From: DATKMP01 sp035541775
GTDB lineage: Bacteria; Bacteroidota; Ignavibacteria; UBA10030
Direction: 5' to 3'
NCBI GenBank assembly: GCA_035541775.1
Contig: DATKMP010000262.1
Location: 1 to 18,718 of the forward strand
DNA: 18,718 bases
Below are positions 1 to 7,198 of the stretch, one piece after another. How positions within the stretch are numbered: position 1 is the first letter of the stretch; every line of letters starts with the position of its first letter. The notes beneath the pieces were generated by a model. That model was not told the origin of the DNA. It was given only the letters and a program-made list of their open reading frames with translations, and did not search any database. The translations under genes were made by a program, and so were the position numbers.

Positions 1-140
1 AAGTCTGTGCTGAATCGACCGGCAAGATCAAAGTGGTGTTCGATCAACCCAAAAGAGCAATTACACCGGGGCAATCCGTTGTATTGTACGAAGGCGAGGA
101 TGTCTTAGGCGGCGGGGTGATTGAAGCCGTTCAGGATTAA
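1..140 (+). CDS. mnmA: tRNA-specific 2-thiouridylase MnmA, C-terminal end (partial)
   Basis: About 45 C-terminal residues are visible, read in the frame that starts at base 3 and ends with TAA at 138-140. They contain AITPGQSVVLYEGEDVLGGG, which matches the conserved end of MnmA (the ITPGQ..V.Y.G....GGG.I pattern of its C-terminal beta-barrel domain). MnmA adds sulfur to U34 of Lys, Glu and Gln tRNAs in the cytoplasm. The catalytic cysteines and the ATP-binding loop lie outside the window. The 57 bp that follow, before the sigma factor, show no convincing terminator, so I cannot say whether the two are cotranscribed. Confidence 0.88.
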   Translation, partial: VCAESTGKIKVVFDQPKRAITPGQSVVLYEGEDVLGGGVIEAVQD

Positions 141-197
141 CACAAAAACAAAAATTACAGAAACATTTTGAAGCATCATTCGTTTATTGTTTGAATT

Positions 198-782
198 TTG
201 ACAGGTACCTTGACAGACGATTACACACTGGTTCGAGATGCCCAGGGAGGCAGTCACAAAGCGTTCGAAGCGCTGGTGCATAAGTACCAGCGGCAGATCG
301 CTAATTTGATTTACCTTTCGATGGGTAATCGAGATGAAGTTGAAGACTTGGTTCAGGAAGTATTTGTGCGAGCGTATCGCTCGCTGCCGAGATTCAAGTT
401 CGATGCGTCGTTTTTTTCATGGCTGTATCGCATCGGATTAAATTTATGTATCGACGAAATACGAAAGAAGAAAATCAGACGCATTGTTTCGTTAGATTTT
501 TTGACGGAAGATGCGATAGAACATCAGCGGCAGGAGCATAGCTCTGCGCTGACAAGTGAAGGGACATTATACGACGAACGAAAAGAAATAATTCGAGATG
601 CGCTTCAACAATTATCGATGGAGTACCGTCAAGTCATTTTATTGCGAGAATATGAAGACCTCACGTACGAAGAAATTGCAAAAACGTTGCACATTACCGT
701 TCAAGCAGTCAAATCGCGGTTATTCCGGGCGCGTGCAGAATTAAAAATACTCTTGAAAGATTATTTCCAGGAGATGGTATGA
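198..782 (+). CDS. ECF-family RNA polymerase sigma factor (sigma-70 family, RpoE-like)
   Basis: A 194-residue ECF sigma factor with the usual two-domain layout. Region 2 spans about residues 22-93 (FEALVHKYQRQI, then the DLVQEVFVRAYRS segment, then WLYRIGLNLCIDEIRKKK). Region 4 spans about 133-187 and contains the helix-turn-helix LTYEEIAKTLHITVQAVKSR. Length is normal for the family. The start is TTG at 198; a stop at 192-194 rules out anything further upstream except this codon or a second TTG at 210. Shine-Dalgarno support is poor for both. The stop overlaps the anti-sigma start (ATGA at 779-782), so the two are translationally coupled, which is typical of an ECF sigma factor and its cognate inhibitor. 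It should direct polymerase to envelope-stress or efflux promoters, probably including its own. I see no certain ECF promoter in the 57 bp upstream. Confidence 0.95.
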   Translation: MTGTLTDDYTLVRDAQGGSHKAFEALVHKYQRQIANLIYLSMGNRDEVEDLVQEVFVRAYRSLPRFKFDASFFSWLYRIGLNLCIDEIRKKKIRRIVSLDFLTEDAIEHQRQEHSSALTSEGTLYDERKEIIRDALQQLSMEYRQVILLREYEDLTYEEIAKTLHITVQAVKSRLFRARAELKILLKDYFQEMV

Positions 783-1234
783 ATCATAAAACGCTACTAC
801 AAATGCTTTCCGCATATTCAGACGGGTATACAAACGAATCGCAGCGAGCAACGGTGTTGTCGCACCTTGAAACGTGTTCCGAATGCCGAAAATTTTTGCG
901 CGAACAAAAGCAAATGAAAGCCGGTATTCACGAGGCAGCCGATTTTCATTTGCATCATGCATTTTCTGCAAAAATTATGGCATCTATTCAAGCAACGGAA
1001 GCAATGGAAATACCGTGGATGGGCGTTGAACCCTCTGCGCGCAATACGGTGTTTGCACTTGCGGTAGCGGTTGTCATGTTAATTGCAGTAACCGTTTTTG
1101 GAGGAACGCAGCAAGAATTCGATGCGCAACACCTGTTGACTGCCGGCATGAATGATTCTCTTGCGAATAATGTTTTAATGCATCAGACCGAGCTATCGAA
1201 AGACGATGTCATGCTTGCCGTGATGACAAAATGA
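779..1234 (+). CDS. Membrane-anchored anti-sigma factor with zinc-finger (zf-HC2/ZAS) domain
   Basis: The N-terminal cytoplasmic part has the zinc-binding anti-sigma pattern H-x3-C-x2-C (His29, Cys33, Cys36, in HLETCSEC). A single membrane helix lies at about residues 89-108 (NTVFALAVAVVMLIAVTVF). Some 43 residues follow on the periplasmic side, with no domain I recognise. An AGGAG ribosome-binding site lies just before the ATG, inside the end of the sigma gene, and the genes overlap by 4 bases. By family analogy it holds the ECF factor inactive at the inner membrane until a periplasmic signal releases it. It is followed immediately by the Spy/CnrX-like protein, which is the natural candidate for the signal input. 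Confidence 0.9.
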   Translation: MNHKTLLQMLSAYSDGYTNESQRATVLSHLETCSECRKFLREQKQMKAGIHEAADFHLHHAFSAKIMASIQATEAMEIPWMGVEPSARNTVFALAVAVVMLIAVTVFGGTQQEFDAQHLLTAGMNDSLANNVLMHQTELSKDDVMLAVMTK

Positions 1235-1238
1235 GGAA
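1234..1238 (+). promoter_or_regulatory. Ribosome-binding site deciding the start of the Spy/CnrX-like gene
   Basis: AGGAA lies 7 bases before the ATG at 1246. The in-frame ATG at 1231 has no such site upstream, although it would give a 4-base ATGA overlap with the anti-sigma stop. This favours 1246 as the main start. Confidence 0.5.
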
Positions 1239-1245
1239 ATTCGTT

Positions 1246-1617
1246 ATGCAGCCCAAAACCAAAACAATATTATTTATCCTGCTCAGCTTTACACTTGGTA
1301 TTGTGGGAGGTGTAATGATTGATCGACAACTATTATGTAACCATCCGCCCATGCAACCTCCGTCGCGCGAAGATGTGCTCAAAATGTTTGCGGATCGTCT
1401 CCATTTGGATAGCCATCAAATTACACAGGTTGATACGATCTTGGATACGTACCGGCCAACGCTGGATGAATATCGCAAACATGTCCGGTTAACAAGAGAC
1501 ACAATCGAACGAAGAATACGCGCTGTTTTGTCACCGGAACAAAATAAATTATACGACGACTATATTAAAGAGTTGGATCAGCATGGTGTGTTTAAAGACA
1601 AGGGAAAACAAAAGTAA
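1246..1617 (+). CDS. Small membrane-anchored periplasmic Spy/CpxP/CnrX-like protein (putative stress or metal sensor)
   Basis: A 123-residue protein from ATG 1246 (128 from ATG 1231). An uncleaved membrane anchor lies at about residues 6-26. A short proline-rich linker with Cys31, His33 and Met36 follows. The rest is an all-helical periplasmic domain with two LTxxQ-like segments: LHLDSHQ (about 52-58) and VLSPEQ (94-99). This is the layout of the Spy/CpxP/ZraP/CnrX 'heavy-metal sensor' superfamily. In Cupriavidus the anchored CnrX sits beside the anti-sigma factor CnrY and the ECF factor CnrH, and controls an RND pump. Here too the gene lies between sigma/anti-sigma genes and RND genes, so a sensing role is inferred. 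Metal binding is not proven: His and Met residues are present, but I cannot align them to the CnrX ligands by eye. It could instead be a misfolding-responsive chaperone-like subunit. Confidence 0.75.
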   Translation: MQPKTKTILFILLSFTLGIVGGVMIDRQLLCNHPPMQPPSREDVLKMFADRLHLDSHQITQVDTILDTYRPTLDEYRKHVRLTRDTIERRIRAVLSPEQNKLYDDYIKELDQHGVFKDKGKQK

Positions 1618-1659
1618 ACGATGCTTCGCGGCGTTGCGTATTAAAGCGGGATGCTGGAG

Positions 1660-1818
1660 ATGAAAAAAACGCTGTCTGCGGTGTACTAATATTTTTTCCG
1701 TTCGCTGTTTTTCAACAAGGATGCAGTCAATATGTCGGACCAAAATATCGTGTTCGTGGCACACTATGCCCGTGTCGAATCCCTTGGTGGAAAAATATCA
1801 ACCATCGTGCGTGTATAA
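1660..1818 (+). pseudogene. Probable remnant of a NodT/OprM-type outer-membrane channel lipoprotein gene
   Basis: The 227-bp gap before the adaptor gene holds no intact gene. From ATG 1660 it reads MKKTLSAVY then stop. One frame over, from about 1686, it continues LIFFPFAVFQQGCSQYVGPKY. Joined by one frameshift, this makes a lipoprotein signal peptide, a Gly-Cys lipobox, and the V-G-P-x-Y motif that opens mature NodT/OprM-family efflux channels (GC..VGPxYxxP). Further along, in a third frame, RVESLGG precedes a stop at 1816-1818; this loosely resembles the ALGGG end of such proteins. The position is right, since these channels are often encoded next to the adaptor and permease. I infer a gene reduced by frameshift and a large internal deletion. 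A small unrelated lipoprotein gene with a sequencing error is the main alternative. Confidence 0.45.
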
Positions 1819-1832
1819 ATATCTATTGCTTG

Positions 1833-1837
1833 AAGGA
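1833..1837 (+). promoter_or_regulatory. Ribosome-binding site deciding the start of the RND adaptor
   Basis: AAGGA lies 7 bases before GTG 1845. The upstream TTG at 1830 would place the site inside the coding region. The frame is open far upstream (to about 1617) but has no other start codon, so GTG 1845 is preferred. Confidence 0.6.
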
Positions 1838-1844
1838 ACTATGT

Positions 1845-2909
1845 GTGGAAAATAAAAAACGTAAAATAATAATCTGGGGAAGTATTGTTGTTCTTGGTCT
1901 CATCGTTCTCGGCGTTGTTATTTATCGCGGAACCGTGGCGGCAAAAGCAATCGATGCCCGTCGGCAAATGATGCCGATTGTCAAAGTGGAAAAAGTGGCG
2001 CGCAAAGACCTCCCTATTCGATTGCAGCTCAACGCCGATGTGCTGGCAATCCGGCAGGCGACGCTGATTGCAAAAGTTGGCGGAACGTTAGAGCGTAATC
2101 TTGTTGATATGGGATCATTCGTGAAAACGAACGACATCCTGGCGGTGATCGATTCCACAGAGCTCTATCAAACGTATCAACAAACGCAAGCGACCTACAT
2201 CGATGCAAAGTTAGTCTATGGCCGCACAAAACAACTGACCGAACGGCAGCTTGCTTCCCAACAGGATATCGATAATGCTGAAGCGGCAATGCTGGTTGCG
2301 AAAGCAAATTTCGATGCTGCGAAAACCAAATTAAGCTACGCAATGGTGATTGCACCGTTTGCCGGATGTATCAGCAAACGTTTTTTGGATCCCGGCGCCG
2401 TTGTAACGCCATCGGCAACAAGTTTATTTACGATTGTTGCGCTGGATAGCGTTCTGATCAATGTGAGCATTCCGGAAAAAGATGTTGAAACAATTTATCA
2501 TGTCAAAAAAGCTTCGATAACATTGGATGCTTTGCCCGGTCAGGTATTTGAAGGAGCGATCACACGGTTTAGCAATGCATTAGATGTCAGCAATCGAACG
2601 ATGGCAGTGCAAATTTGCATTCCCAATCGATCTCATATTTTAAAACCGGGAATGTTTGCAACCGTCACAATGATTGAAGCAGTCCATTCGCAAGTCATCG
2701 CTGTTCCGACGAATATTTTAGTCAAAGATGCTGATGGCATGTGCGTGTTCGTCGTTCAGGACGGAAAAGCCAAGCGGCTTCCTGTTCAAACAGGCGTGGA
2801 AGTTGATTCTCAGACAGAAATTCTCTCGGGATTGAGTGGAACAGAATCGATCATCGTTACCGGACAGCAAACGGTACGGAACGGCGCTTCAGTGCTGGTG
2901 CAGCAGTAA
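1845..2909 (+). CDS. RND efflux periplasmic adaptor (membrane fusion protein, HlyD/AcrA family)
   Basis: A 354-residue adaptor, normal length for the family. The basic N-terminus (ENKKRK) and one hydrophobic helix at about 8-27 anchor it in the inner membrane. The split lipoyl domain is seen at about 75-105 (LIAKVGGTLERNLVDMGSFV) and about 166-190 (MVIAPFAGCISKRFLDPGAV). Between them is a short coiled-coil hairpin (about 105-165). The beta-barrel part ends in LKPGMFATV (266-274). No Cys follows the anchor, so it is probably not a lipoprotein. Its role is to link the permease encoded 12 bp downstream to an outer-membrane channel. No intact channel gene is in this operon, only the remnant just upstream, so it probably shares a TolC-like partner encoded elsewhere. 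Confidence 0.93.
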   Translation: MENKKRKIIIWGSIVVLGLIVLGVVIYRGTVAAKAIDARRQMMPIVKVEKVARKDLPIRLQLNADVLAIRQATLIAKVGGTLERNLVDMGSFVKTNDILAVIDSTELYQTYQQTQATYIDAKLVYGRTKQLTERQLASQQDIDNAEAAMLVAKANFDAAKTKLSYAMVIAPFAGCISKRFLDPGAVVTPSATSLFTIVALDSVLINVSIPEKDVETIYHVKKASITLDALPGQVFEGAITRFSNALDVSNRTMAVQICIPNRSHILKPGMFATVTMIEAVHSQVIAVPTNILVKDADGMCVFVVQDGKAKRLPVQTGVEVDSQTEILSGLSGTESIIVTGQQTVRNGASVLVQQ

Positions 2910-2921
2910 GGAGAATTATTT

Positions 2922-5900
2922 ATGTGGCTTACACGGCTTGCTCTTCGCTATCCGATTTCGACATTTTTATTTGCGATGACCATTTTGATTTTGGGCTTCG
3001 TTTCATTCTCTCAATTGCCGATCGATTTACTTCCCAACATTACCATTCCGACGGTAACGATTGTCACATACTATACCGGTGCATCACCGACCGATATGGA
3101 GCAAACTGTTACGCGGTTTATTGAACGAAGCGTCAGTTCCATCAACGATGTCAGTTATGTGCAATCATCGACTCGTGAAGGCGTTTCAAACATTCGTCTA
3201 ATGTTTAACTGGGATGCCAACATCGATGTCGGTATGGTCGATGCCGTGCAGCGTGTCAGCCGTCTGGCAAGTTCGCTTCCGGCTGGAATCAAAACTCCTT
3301 CCGTCGTGCGCTTTGATATTACGAACATTCCTGTGTGTAATATCATCGTCTCCGGCGATATGGACAGCCGTGATCTCCGCGACCTTGCGTATAACGTGAT
3401 CGAACCGCAAATCGAACATGTAACCGGTGTCGCTTCTGCTCAGGTTACCGGTGGACGAATACGGGAAATTCATGTCACGCTGAATCGCGATCGACTTGCT
3501 GCGCTGAATATGGCTGTCGGTACGGTAGAAACAGCAGTCACTAATTGTAATCTTATCGTTCCATCGGGAAATTTGCGGACAGGTCCGTTCGAGTATGCAT
3601 TGAAAACGGAGAGCCGATTCAATGTCGTGAAGCCGTTGGAAGATGTCGTGATTCAAACCATCAATGGAGTTCCCATCCGCATTCGAGATGTCGCAGCGGT
3701 AGAAGATAGTTATCAGGACGAAACAGAAATTGTCCGCGCCGATGGAAAACCGGGCGTGACGCTGAGCGTGCTGAAACTTTCCAGTGCGAATACTGTTGAA
3801 GTGGTCGATAACGTCACGAAAGCAATTCCTCGGTTAACCGGTGTTCCGCCAACGGTACACATGACAGTGGCGTTCGATCAATCGACTTACATTCGACAAA
3901 CAATTTCCGGATTGGAACGCGAAGCGATTCTTGGCGGCGTGCTGGCCATGATTATCATTATGCTGTTCTTGCGGAATATGCGCGGAACGCTTATCATTCT
4001 TGTCGCCATTCCGTTGTCGATTCTTATTACGTTCATTATGTTCCGGTTTGGAAATATTACGTTGAATATTATGACGCTGGGTGGATTATCGCTTGCGGTC
4101 GGACGGCTGGTCGATGATTCGATTGTGGAATTGGAAGCAATCTCCCGCCACTATAATCGGCGAAAAGACGGGCAGACAAAAATTCAGGCAACGCTGGAAG
4201 CAGCGAAAGAAGTCGCATCGCCGATTTTTGTATCCACACTTACCACCGTCATTGTATTTTTGCCGATCGTGTTCCTTTCCGGCATCGCGAAGTTGATGTT
4301 CATACCGCTGACGATCACAATTGCCGTTGCCCTGTTCGGTTCCTTTTTTGTTTCTCGTACCGTGACGCCGCTGATGTGTCTCAATTTTCTTCCGCCGGAA
4401 AAAGAAATGGACCGCACGTCGAATAATTTTTCCGATCGGATGCGCGTCGTCGCTCACGATACATTAGAAAAGATCGATTCTTGGTATGAATCTAAATTAC
4501 GATTTGCGATGCGGCACCGAAAAGTAATTATCTGGAGCGTCATCGGCATTGCCATTGTGTCGTTCGGATTGATCTTTGTTCTTGGAACGGAATTCTTTCC
4601 CGACCAAGATGAAAACCAGCTTTCCATTACATTTAAAACGCCGGTGGGAACACGTCATGAAATCACGGATTCTGTCTCGCGGAGCATCGAACATTTTATC
4701 GACCAAAACGTTCCTGAAAAACTTACGATGGTTGCCGATGTGGGAATTCCTATTTCGCGAAATACACAATCCCTATTTCGAGCAAACTCCGGAAGTCACA
4801 TGGGAACTATTTCGCTGGCACTTGTTCCGACGGAAGAACGGAATCGTTCGGAGTTTGAGATTATGAATGCTCTGCGCGCCAAATTGACAAAGATGCCCGG
4901 CGTCAGCGTGTGGGTCAACCCGAATGGCATTATGCGGCGGTTGCTCAATTACGGCACCTCGGCACCGATCGATGTAGAAATCCGCGGCTATGATATCGAT
5001 GTTGCGAGTTCGCTGTCGAAACAAATTTATGGCATTGTGCGCGGTACATCCGGCGCCGTCGATGTTCAAATATCCCGCGATGATAATCTTCCCGAATTGC
5101 AGCTGGCAATCAATCGGGCGAAAGCAGGAATGCTCGGCGTCGATGTTGCAACCATCTCCAATACCATCAACACGTGTATGAACGGCAATGTCGATTCAGA
5201 ATTTATCGATCCCGATAACGGCAATGAGTACGATATCGTCGTGCAACTTCCGGAACAGCAGCGATCGCATATCGAAGACATTCAAAAAATTGCCATCAAC
5301 ACATCCAGCGGCAACCAAGTTTTGCTGGGCGATCTTCTCGATATTTCGAAATCGGCATCGCCGGTGCAAATCGATAGAAAATTCCAGCAACGCCTGGTAG
5401 AAGTAACGGCGAATGTTTCCGGAAGAGATTTGGGAAGCGTCGCCAACGATATTAAAGCGAAACTCGCTTCCATTCCTGTCCCGATCGGATTTGAAATTGT
5501 GCTGACCGGAAACGTTGAACAGCAGCAAAAAACATTTCATGATTTAATGCTGGCTTTTTCACTGGCGATTATGCTGGTGTACGTGGTGATGGCGTCGCAG
5601 TTTCAATCGTTTATCGATCCGCTCATCATTATGGTAACGGTGCCGCTGGGCATCGCCGGTGTGTTCTGGATTTTATTCCTCACCAACACAACCTTATCCG
5701 TAACATCGTTTGAAGGAATTATTGTGATGGTCGGTATCGTTGTGAGCAATGGCATTTTGCTGGTGGATTATACAAATCACTTGCAGATGTCTGGCGTGGA
5801 ACTGCACGAAGCGGTTGTGCGCGCCGGCAGAACGAGATTAAAACCGATTTTGATGACATCGCTTGCAACGGTTCTGGGTTTGATTCCTATGGCGGTCGGT

Positions 5901-6065
5901 ATCGGCGGCGAATCGACGCAAGCGCCGTTAGCGATTGCAGTGATCGGCGGTTTGACCTTTTCGACAACGTTGACGTTATTTTTTGTTCCGCTGCTGTACA
6001 CAGTGTTTGAAGAGCGATTCAAACATCGCGTGCATACGGAAGAAGAGAAAGAATTAGAATCGTAA
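2922..6065 (+). CDS. RND-family efflux permease, HAE1-like (AcrB/MdtC type)
   Basis: A 1047-residue inner-membrane permease, full length for RND pumps. It has the N-terminal helix followed by FSQLPIDLLPNITIPTVTI, two large periplasmic halves, and helix clusters around residues 330-500 and 870-1030. The proton-relay aspartate pair is present in helix 4 (Asp398-Asp399, in VGRLVDDSIVELEA). This VDD form is typical of HAE drug/amphiphile pumps, not of HME metal pumps such as CzcA. At the AcrB Lys940 position in helix 10 there is Ser942 (VVSNGILLVDY), as in many divergent HAE members. AAGGAG at 2908-2913 overlaps the adaptor stop, so the two are tightly coupled. The substrate cannot be read from sequence. 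The upstream ECF, anti-sigma and sensor genes suggest induction by envelope stress or toxicants. Confidence 0.95.
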   Translation: MWLTRLALRYPISTFLFAMTILILGFVSFSQLPIDLLPNITIPTVTIVTYYTGASPTDMEQTVTRFIERSVSSINDVSYVQSSTREGVSNIRLMFNWDANIDVGMVDAVQRVSRLASSLPAGIKTPSVVRFDITNIPVCNIIVSGDMDSRDLRDLAYNVIEPQIEHVTGVASAQVTGGRIREIHVTLNRDRLAALNMAVGTVETAVTNCNLIVPSGNLRTGPFEYALKTESRFNVVKPLEDVVIQTINGVPIRIRDVAAVEDSYQDETEIVRADGKPGVTLSVLKLSSANTVEVVDNVTKAIPRLTGVPPTVHMTVAFDQSTYIRQTISGLEREAILGGVLAMIIIMLFLRNMRGTLIILVAIPLSILITFIMFRFGNITLNIMTLGGLSLAVGRLVDDSIVELEAISRHYNRRKDGQTKIQATLEAAKEVASPIFVSTLTTVIVFLPIVFLSGIAKLMFIPLTITIAVALFGSFFVSRTVTPLMCLNFLPPEKEMDRTSNNFSDRMRVVAHDTLEKIDSWYESKLRFAMRHRKVIIWSVIGIAIVSFGLIFVLGTEFFPDQDENQLSITFKTPVGTRHEITDSVSRSIEHFIDQNVPEKLTMVADVGIPISRNTQSLFRANSGSHMGTISLALVPTEERNRSEFEIMNALRAKLTKMPGVSVWVNPNGIMRRLLNYGTSAPIDVEIRGYDIDVASSLSKQIYGIVRGTSGAVDVQISRDDNLPELQLAINRAKAGMLGVDVATISNTINTCMNGNVDSEFIDPDNGNEYDIVVQLPEQQRSHIEDIQKIAINTSSGNQVLLGDLLDISKSASPVQIDRKFQQRLVEVTANVSGRDLGSVANDIKAKLASIPVPIGFEIVLTGNVEQQQKTFHDLMLAFSLAIMLVYVVMASQFQSFIDPLIIMVTVPLGIAGVFWILFLTNTTLSVTSFEGIIVMVGIVVSNGILLVDYTNHLQMSGVELHEAVVRAGRTRLKPILMTSLATVLGLIPMAVGIGGESTQAPLAIAVIGGLTFSTTLTLFFVPLLYTVFEERFKHRVHTEEEKELES

Positions 6066-6071
6066 AACATC

Positions 6072-6090
6072 TGTGTTGTGAAACACATTT
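6072..6090 (+). terminator. Weak hairpin after the RND operon
   Basis: TGTGTT (6072-6077) and AACACA (6082-6087) form a 6-bp stem with a 4-base loop, followed by TTT. The stem is AT-rich and the U tract short, so termination would be inefficient and read-through into spmA is possible. Confidence 0.3.
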
Positions 6091-6097
6091 TGCATAG

Positions 6098-6160
6098 AAG
6101 CTCTTGGATTTCTCGCCCTAAAGATATAATTTAGGGTGAGAAAGGCGCTGCCAAGAACTT
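6098..6160 (+). repeat. Two-tier inverted repeat immediately before spmA
   Basis: The inner arms at 6110-6122 and 6130-6142 are 13 bp long, complementary apart from one G:U pair in RNA, with a 7-base loop. The outer arms at 6098-6107 and 6151-6160 are 10 bp with one mismatch. The outer arm ends 3 bases before the spmA ATG at 6164. No U tract follows, so it is a poor intrinsic terminator. The only purine-rich stretch resembling a ribosome-binding site (AAAGG, 6141-6145) is 18 bases from the ATG and partly inside the structure. It may be a translational control element, an mRNA-processing hairpin or a binding site for a dimeric protein. Confidence 0.6.
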
Positions 6161-6163
6161 GTT

Positions 6164-7198
6164 ATGCTTAATCATATCTGGTTATCACTCATCGCGGTTG
6201 CGATTGCTGTGGCTGTCGGTAAAGATACCGCAGATGAAATTCAAAATACCTATCGTAACAATGTCCCGTTAGAAATTATTTTCAAATCATCGGCCGCGCC
6301 TTCAGGTTCCATCACAAAATGGGAAGGGGAGTGGTTTCTTACCGCGCAGCAATATAATGATTTTTACGGCGTTACTTCTCAGATAGAAGAAATACATCAG
6401 CCCGTTTTATTATCGATTGCAGAAAATGGAAGTGGTACGTTTTATTTTTCTGTTTCGGAAACGACACCGTCCGTATGGAAGGCGATGGCGAAGTCTTCGA
6501 CAGCAAAAGATAAATTGACGGGAACAATTCAATCGCTCAAAATTTCGGACGGAGCAAATTGGGCGAAAGCGAAAATCGTATTCGAACCAATTCGCTTTGT
6601 AAAACTGAAAGCCATTACGCAAGCGGCAATCGATTTCGCAAGCACTGCAGTGGAAATTGCTATCGGACTAATTGGCGTGATGGCGTTGTGGCTCGGGCTC
6701 GTGAAAATTGCAGAAGAAGCAGGATTGGTGCGCGTGCTCACGCGCTTGCTTGCGCCGCTTACCAAGCGATTATTTCCCGATGTTCCATCCGATCATCCTG
6801 CTATTGGCGCAATTATTATGAATATGGCGGCGAATATGCTGGGGCTCAACAATGCTGCAACACCGTTCGGATTGAAAGCGATGGAAGAGTTAAACAAACT
6901 TAGCCCCAAGGCAGGCACGGCAACCAATGCGATGGTTACGTTTCTTGCGATCAACACCGGTGGATTGGTTTTAATACCTGCGACCGCAATTGCCGTACGC
7001 GCCGCGTCCGGTTCCGCCAATCCCGGCATCATTATCGGTACGTCAATTTTTGGCGCCGCGTGTGCCACGATGATCGGCGTTGCTGCCTCACGATTGCTGC
7101 AGAAACTTCCGCGTTACAAAATAACCGTGGAGACGGAAGCGAACGAAACGCTTCCGCCGGTATTGTCGAAGAAAAAGAAAGGAACGCATCATGACTGA
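6164..7198 (+). CDS. spmA: Spore maturation protein A-like membrane protein (Gate/nucleoside-recognition domain) with periplasmic-like insertion
   Basis: The first residues (MLNHIWLSLIAVAIAVAVG) and everything after about residue 148 match SpmA: ITQAAIDFASTAVEIAIGLIGVMALWLGLVKIAEEAGLV, then the hallmark MNMAANMLGLNNAATPFGLK at about 219-238, then further membrane helices. SpmA of Bacillus is about 200 residues; this one is 344. The difference is a soluble, Trp/Tyr-containing block at about residues 25-148, between the first and second membrane segments. The product is an inner-membrane protein of unknown transport role. In spore formers SpmA/SpmB affect spore-core dehydration, but the pair is widespread in non-sporulating bacteria. 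The gene ends by overlapping spmB by 8 bases. I see no good ribosome-binding site; an inverted repeat occupies that place. Confidence 0.87.
   Translation: MLNHIWLSLIAVAIAVAVGKDTADEIQNTYRNNVPLEIIFKSSAAPSGSITKWEGEWFLTAQQYNDFYGVTSQIEEIHQPVLLSIAENGSGTFYFSVSETTPSVWKAMAKSSTAKDKLTGTIQSLKISDGANWAKAKIVFEPIRFVKLKAITQAAIDFASTAVEIAIGLIGVMALWLGLVKIAEEAGLVRVLTRLLAPLTKRLFPDVPSDHPAIGAIIMNMAANMLGLNNAATPFGLKAMEELNKLSPKAGTATNAMVTFLAINTGGLVLIPATAIAVRAASGSANPGIIIGTSIFGAACATMIGVAASRLLQKLPRYKITVETEANETLPPVLSKKKKGTHHD

Noticed and set aside
141..197. Possible autoregulated ECF promoter before the sigma gene
   Set aside because: A GAAACA-like -35 is present, but no matching -10 at the usual 16-17 bp spacing.
1721..1855. 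Small open frame of 44 codons before the adaptor gene
   Set aside because: Cys-rich, without recognisable features, and it overlaps both the channel-gene remnant and the adaptor start.
3198..3656. Long minus-strand open frames inside the RND permease and other genes
   Set aside because: They are shadows of well-supported coding frames and have no family motifs or ribosome-binding sites.
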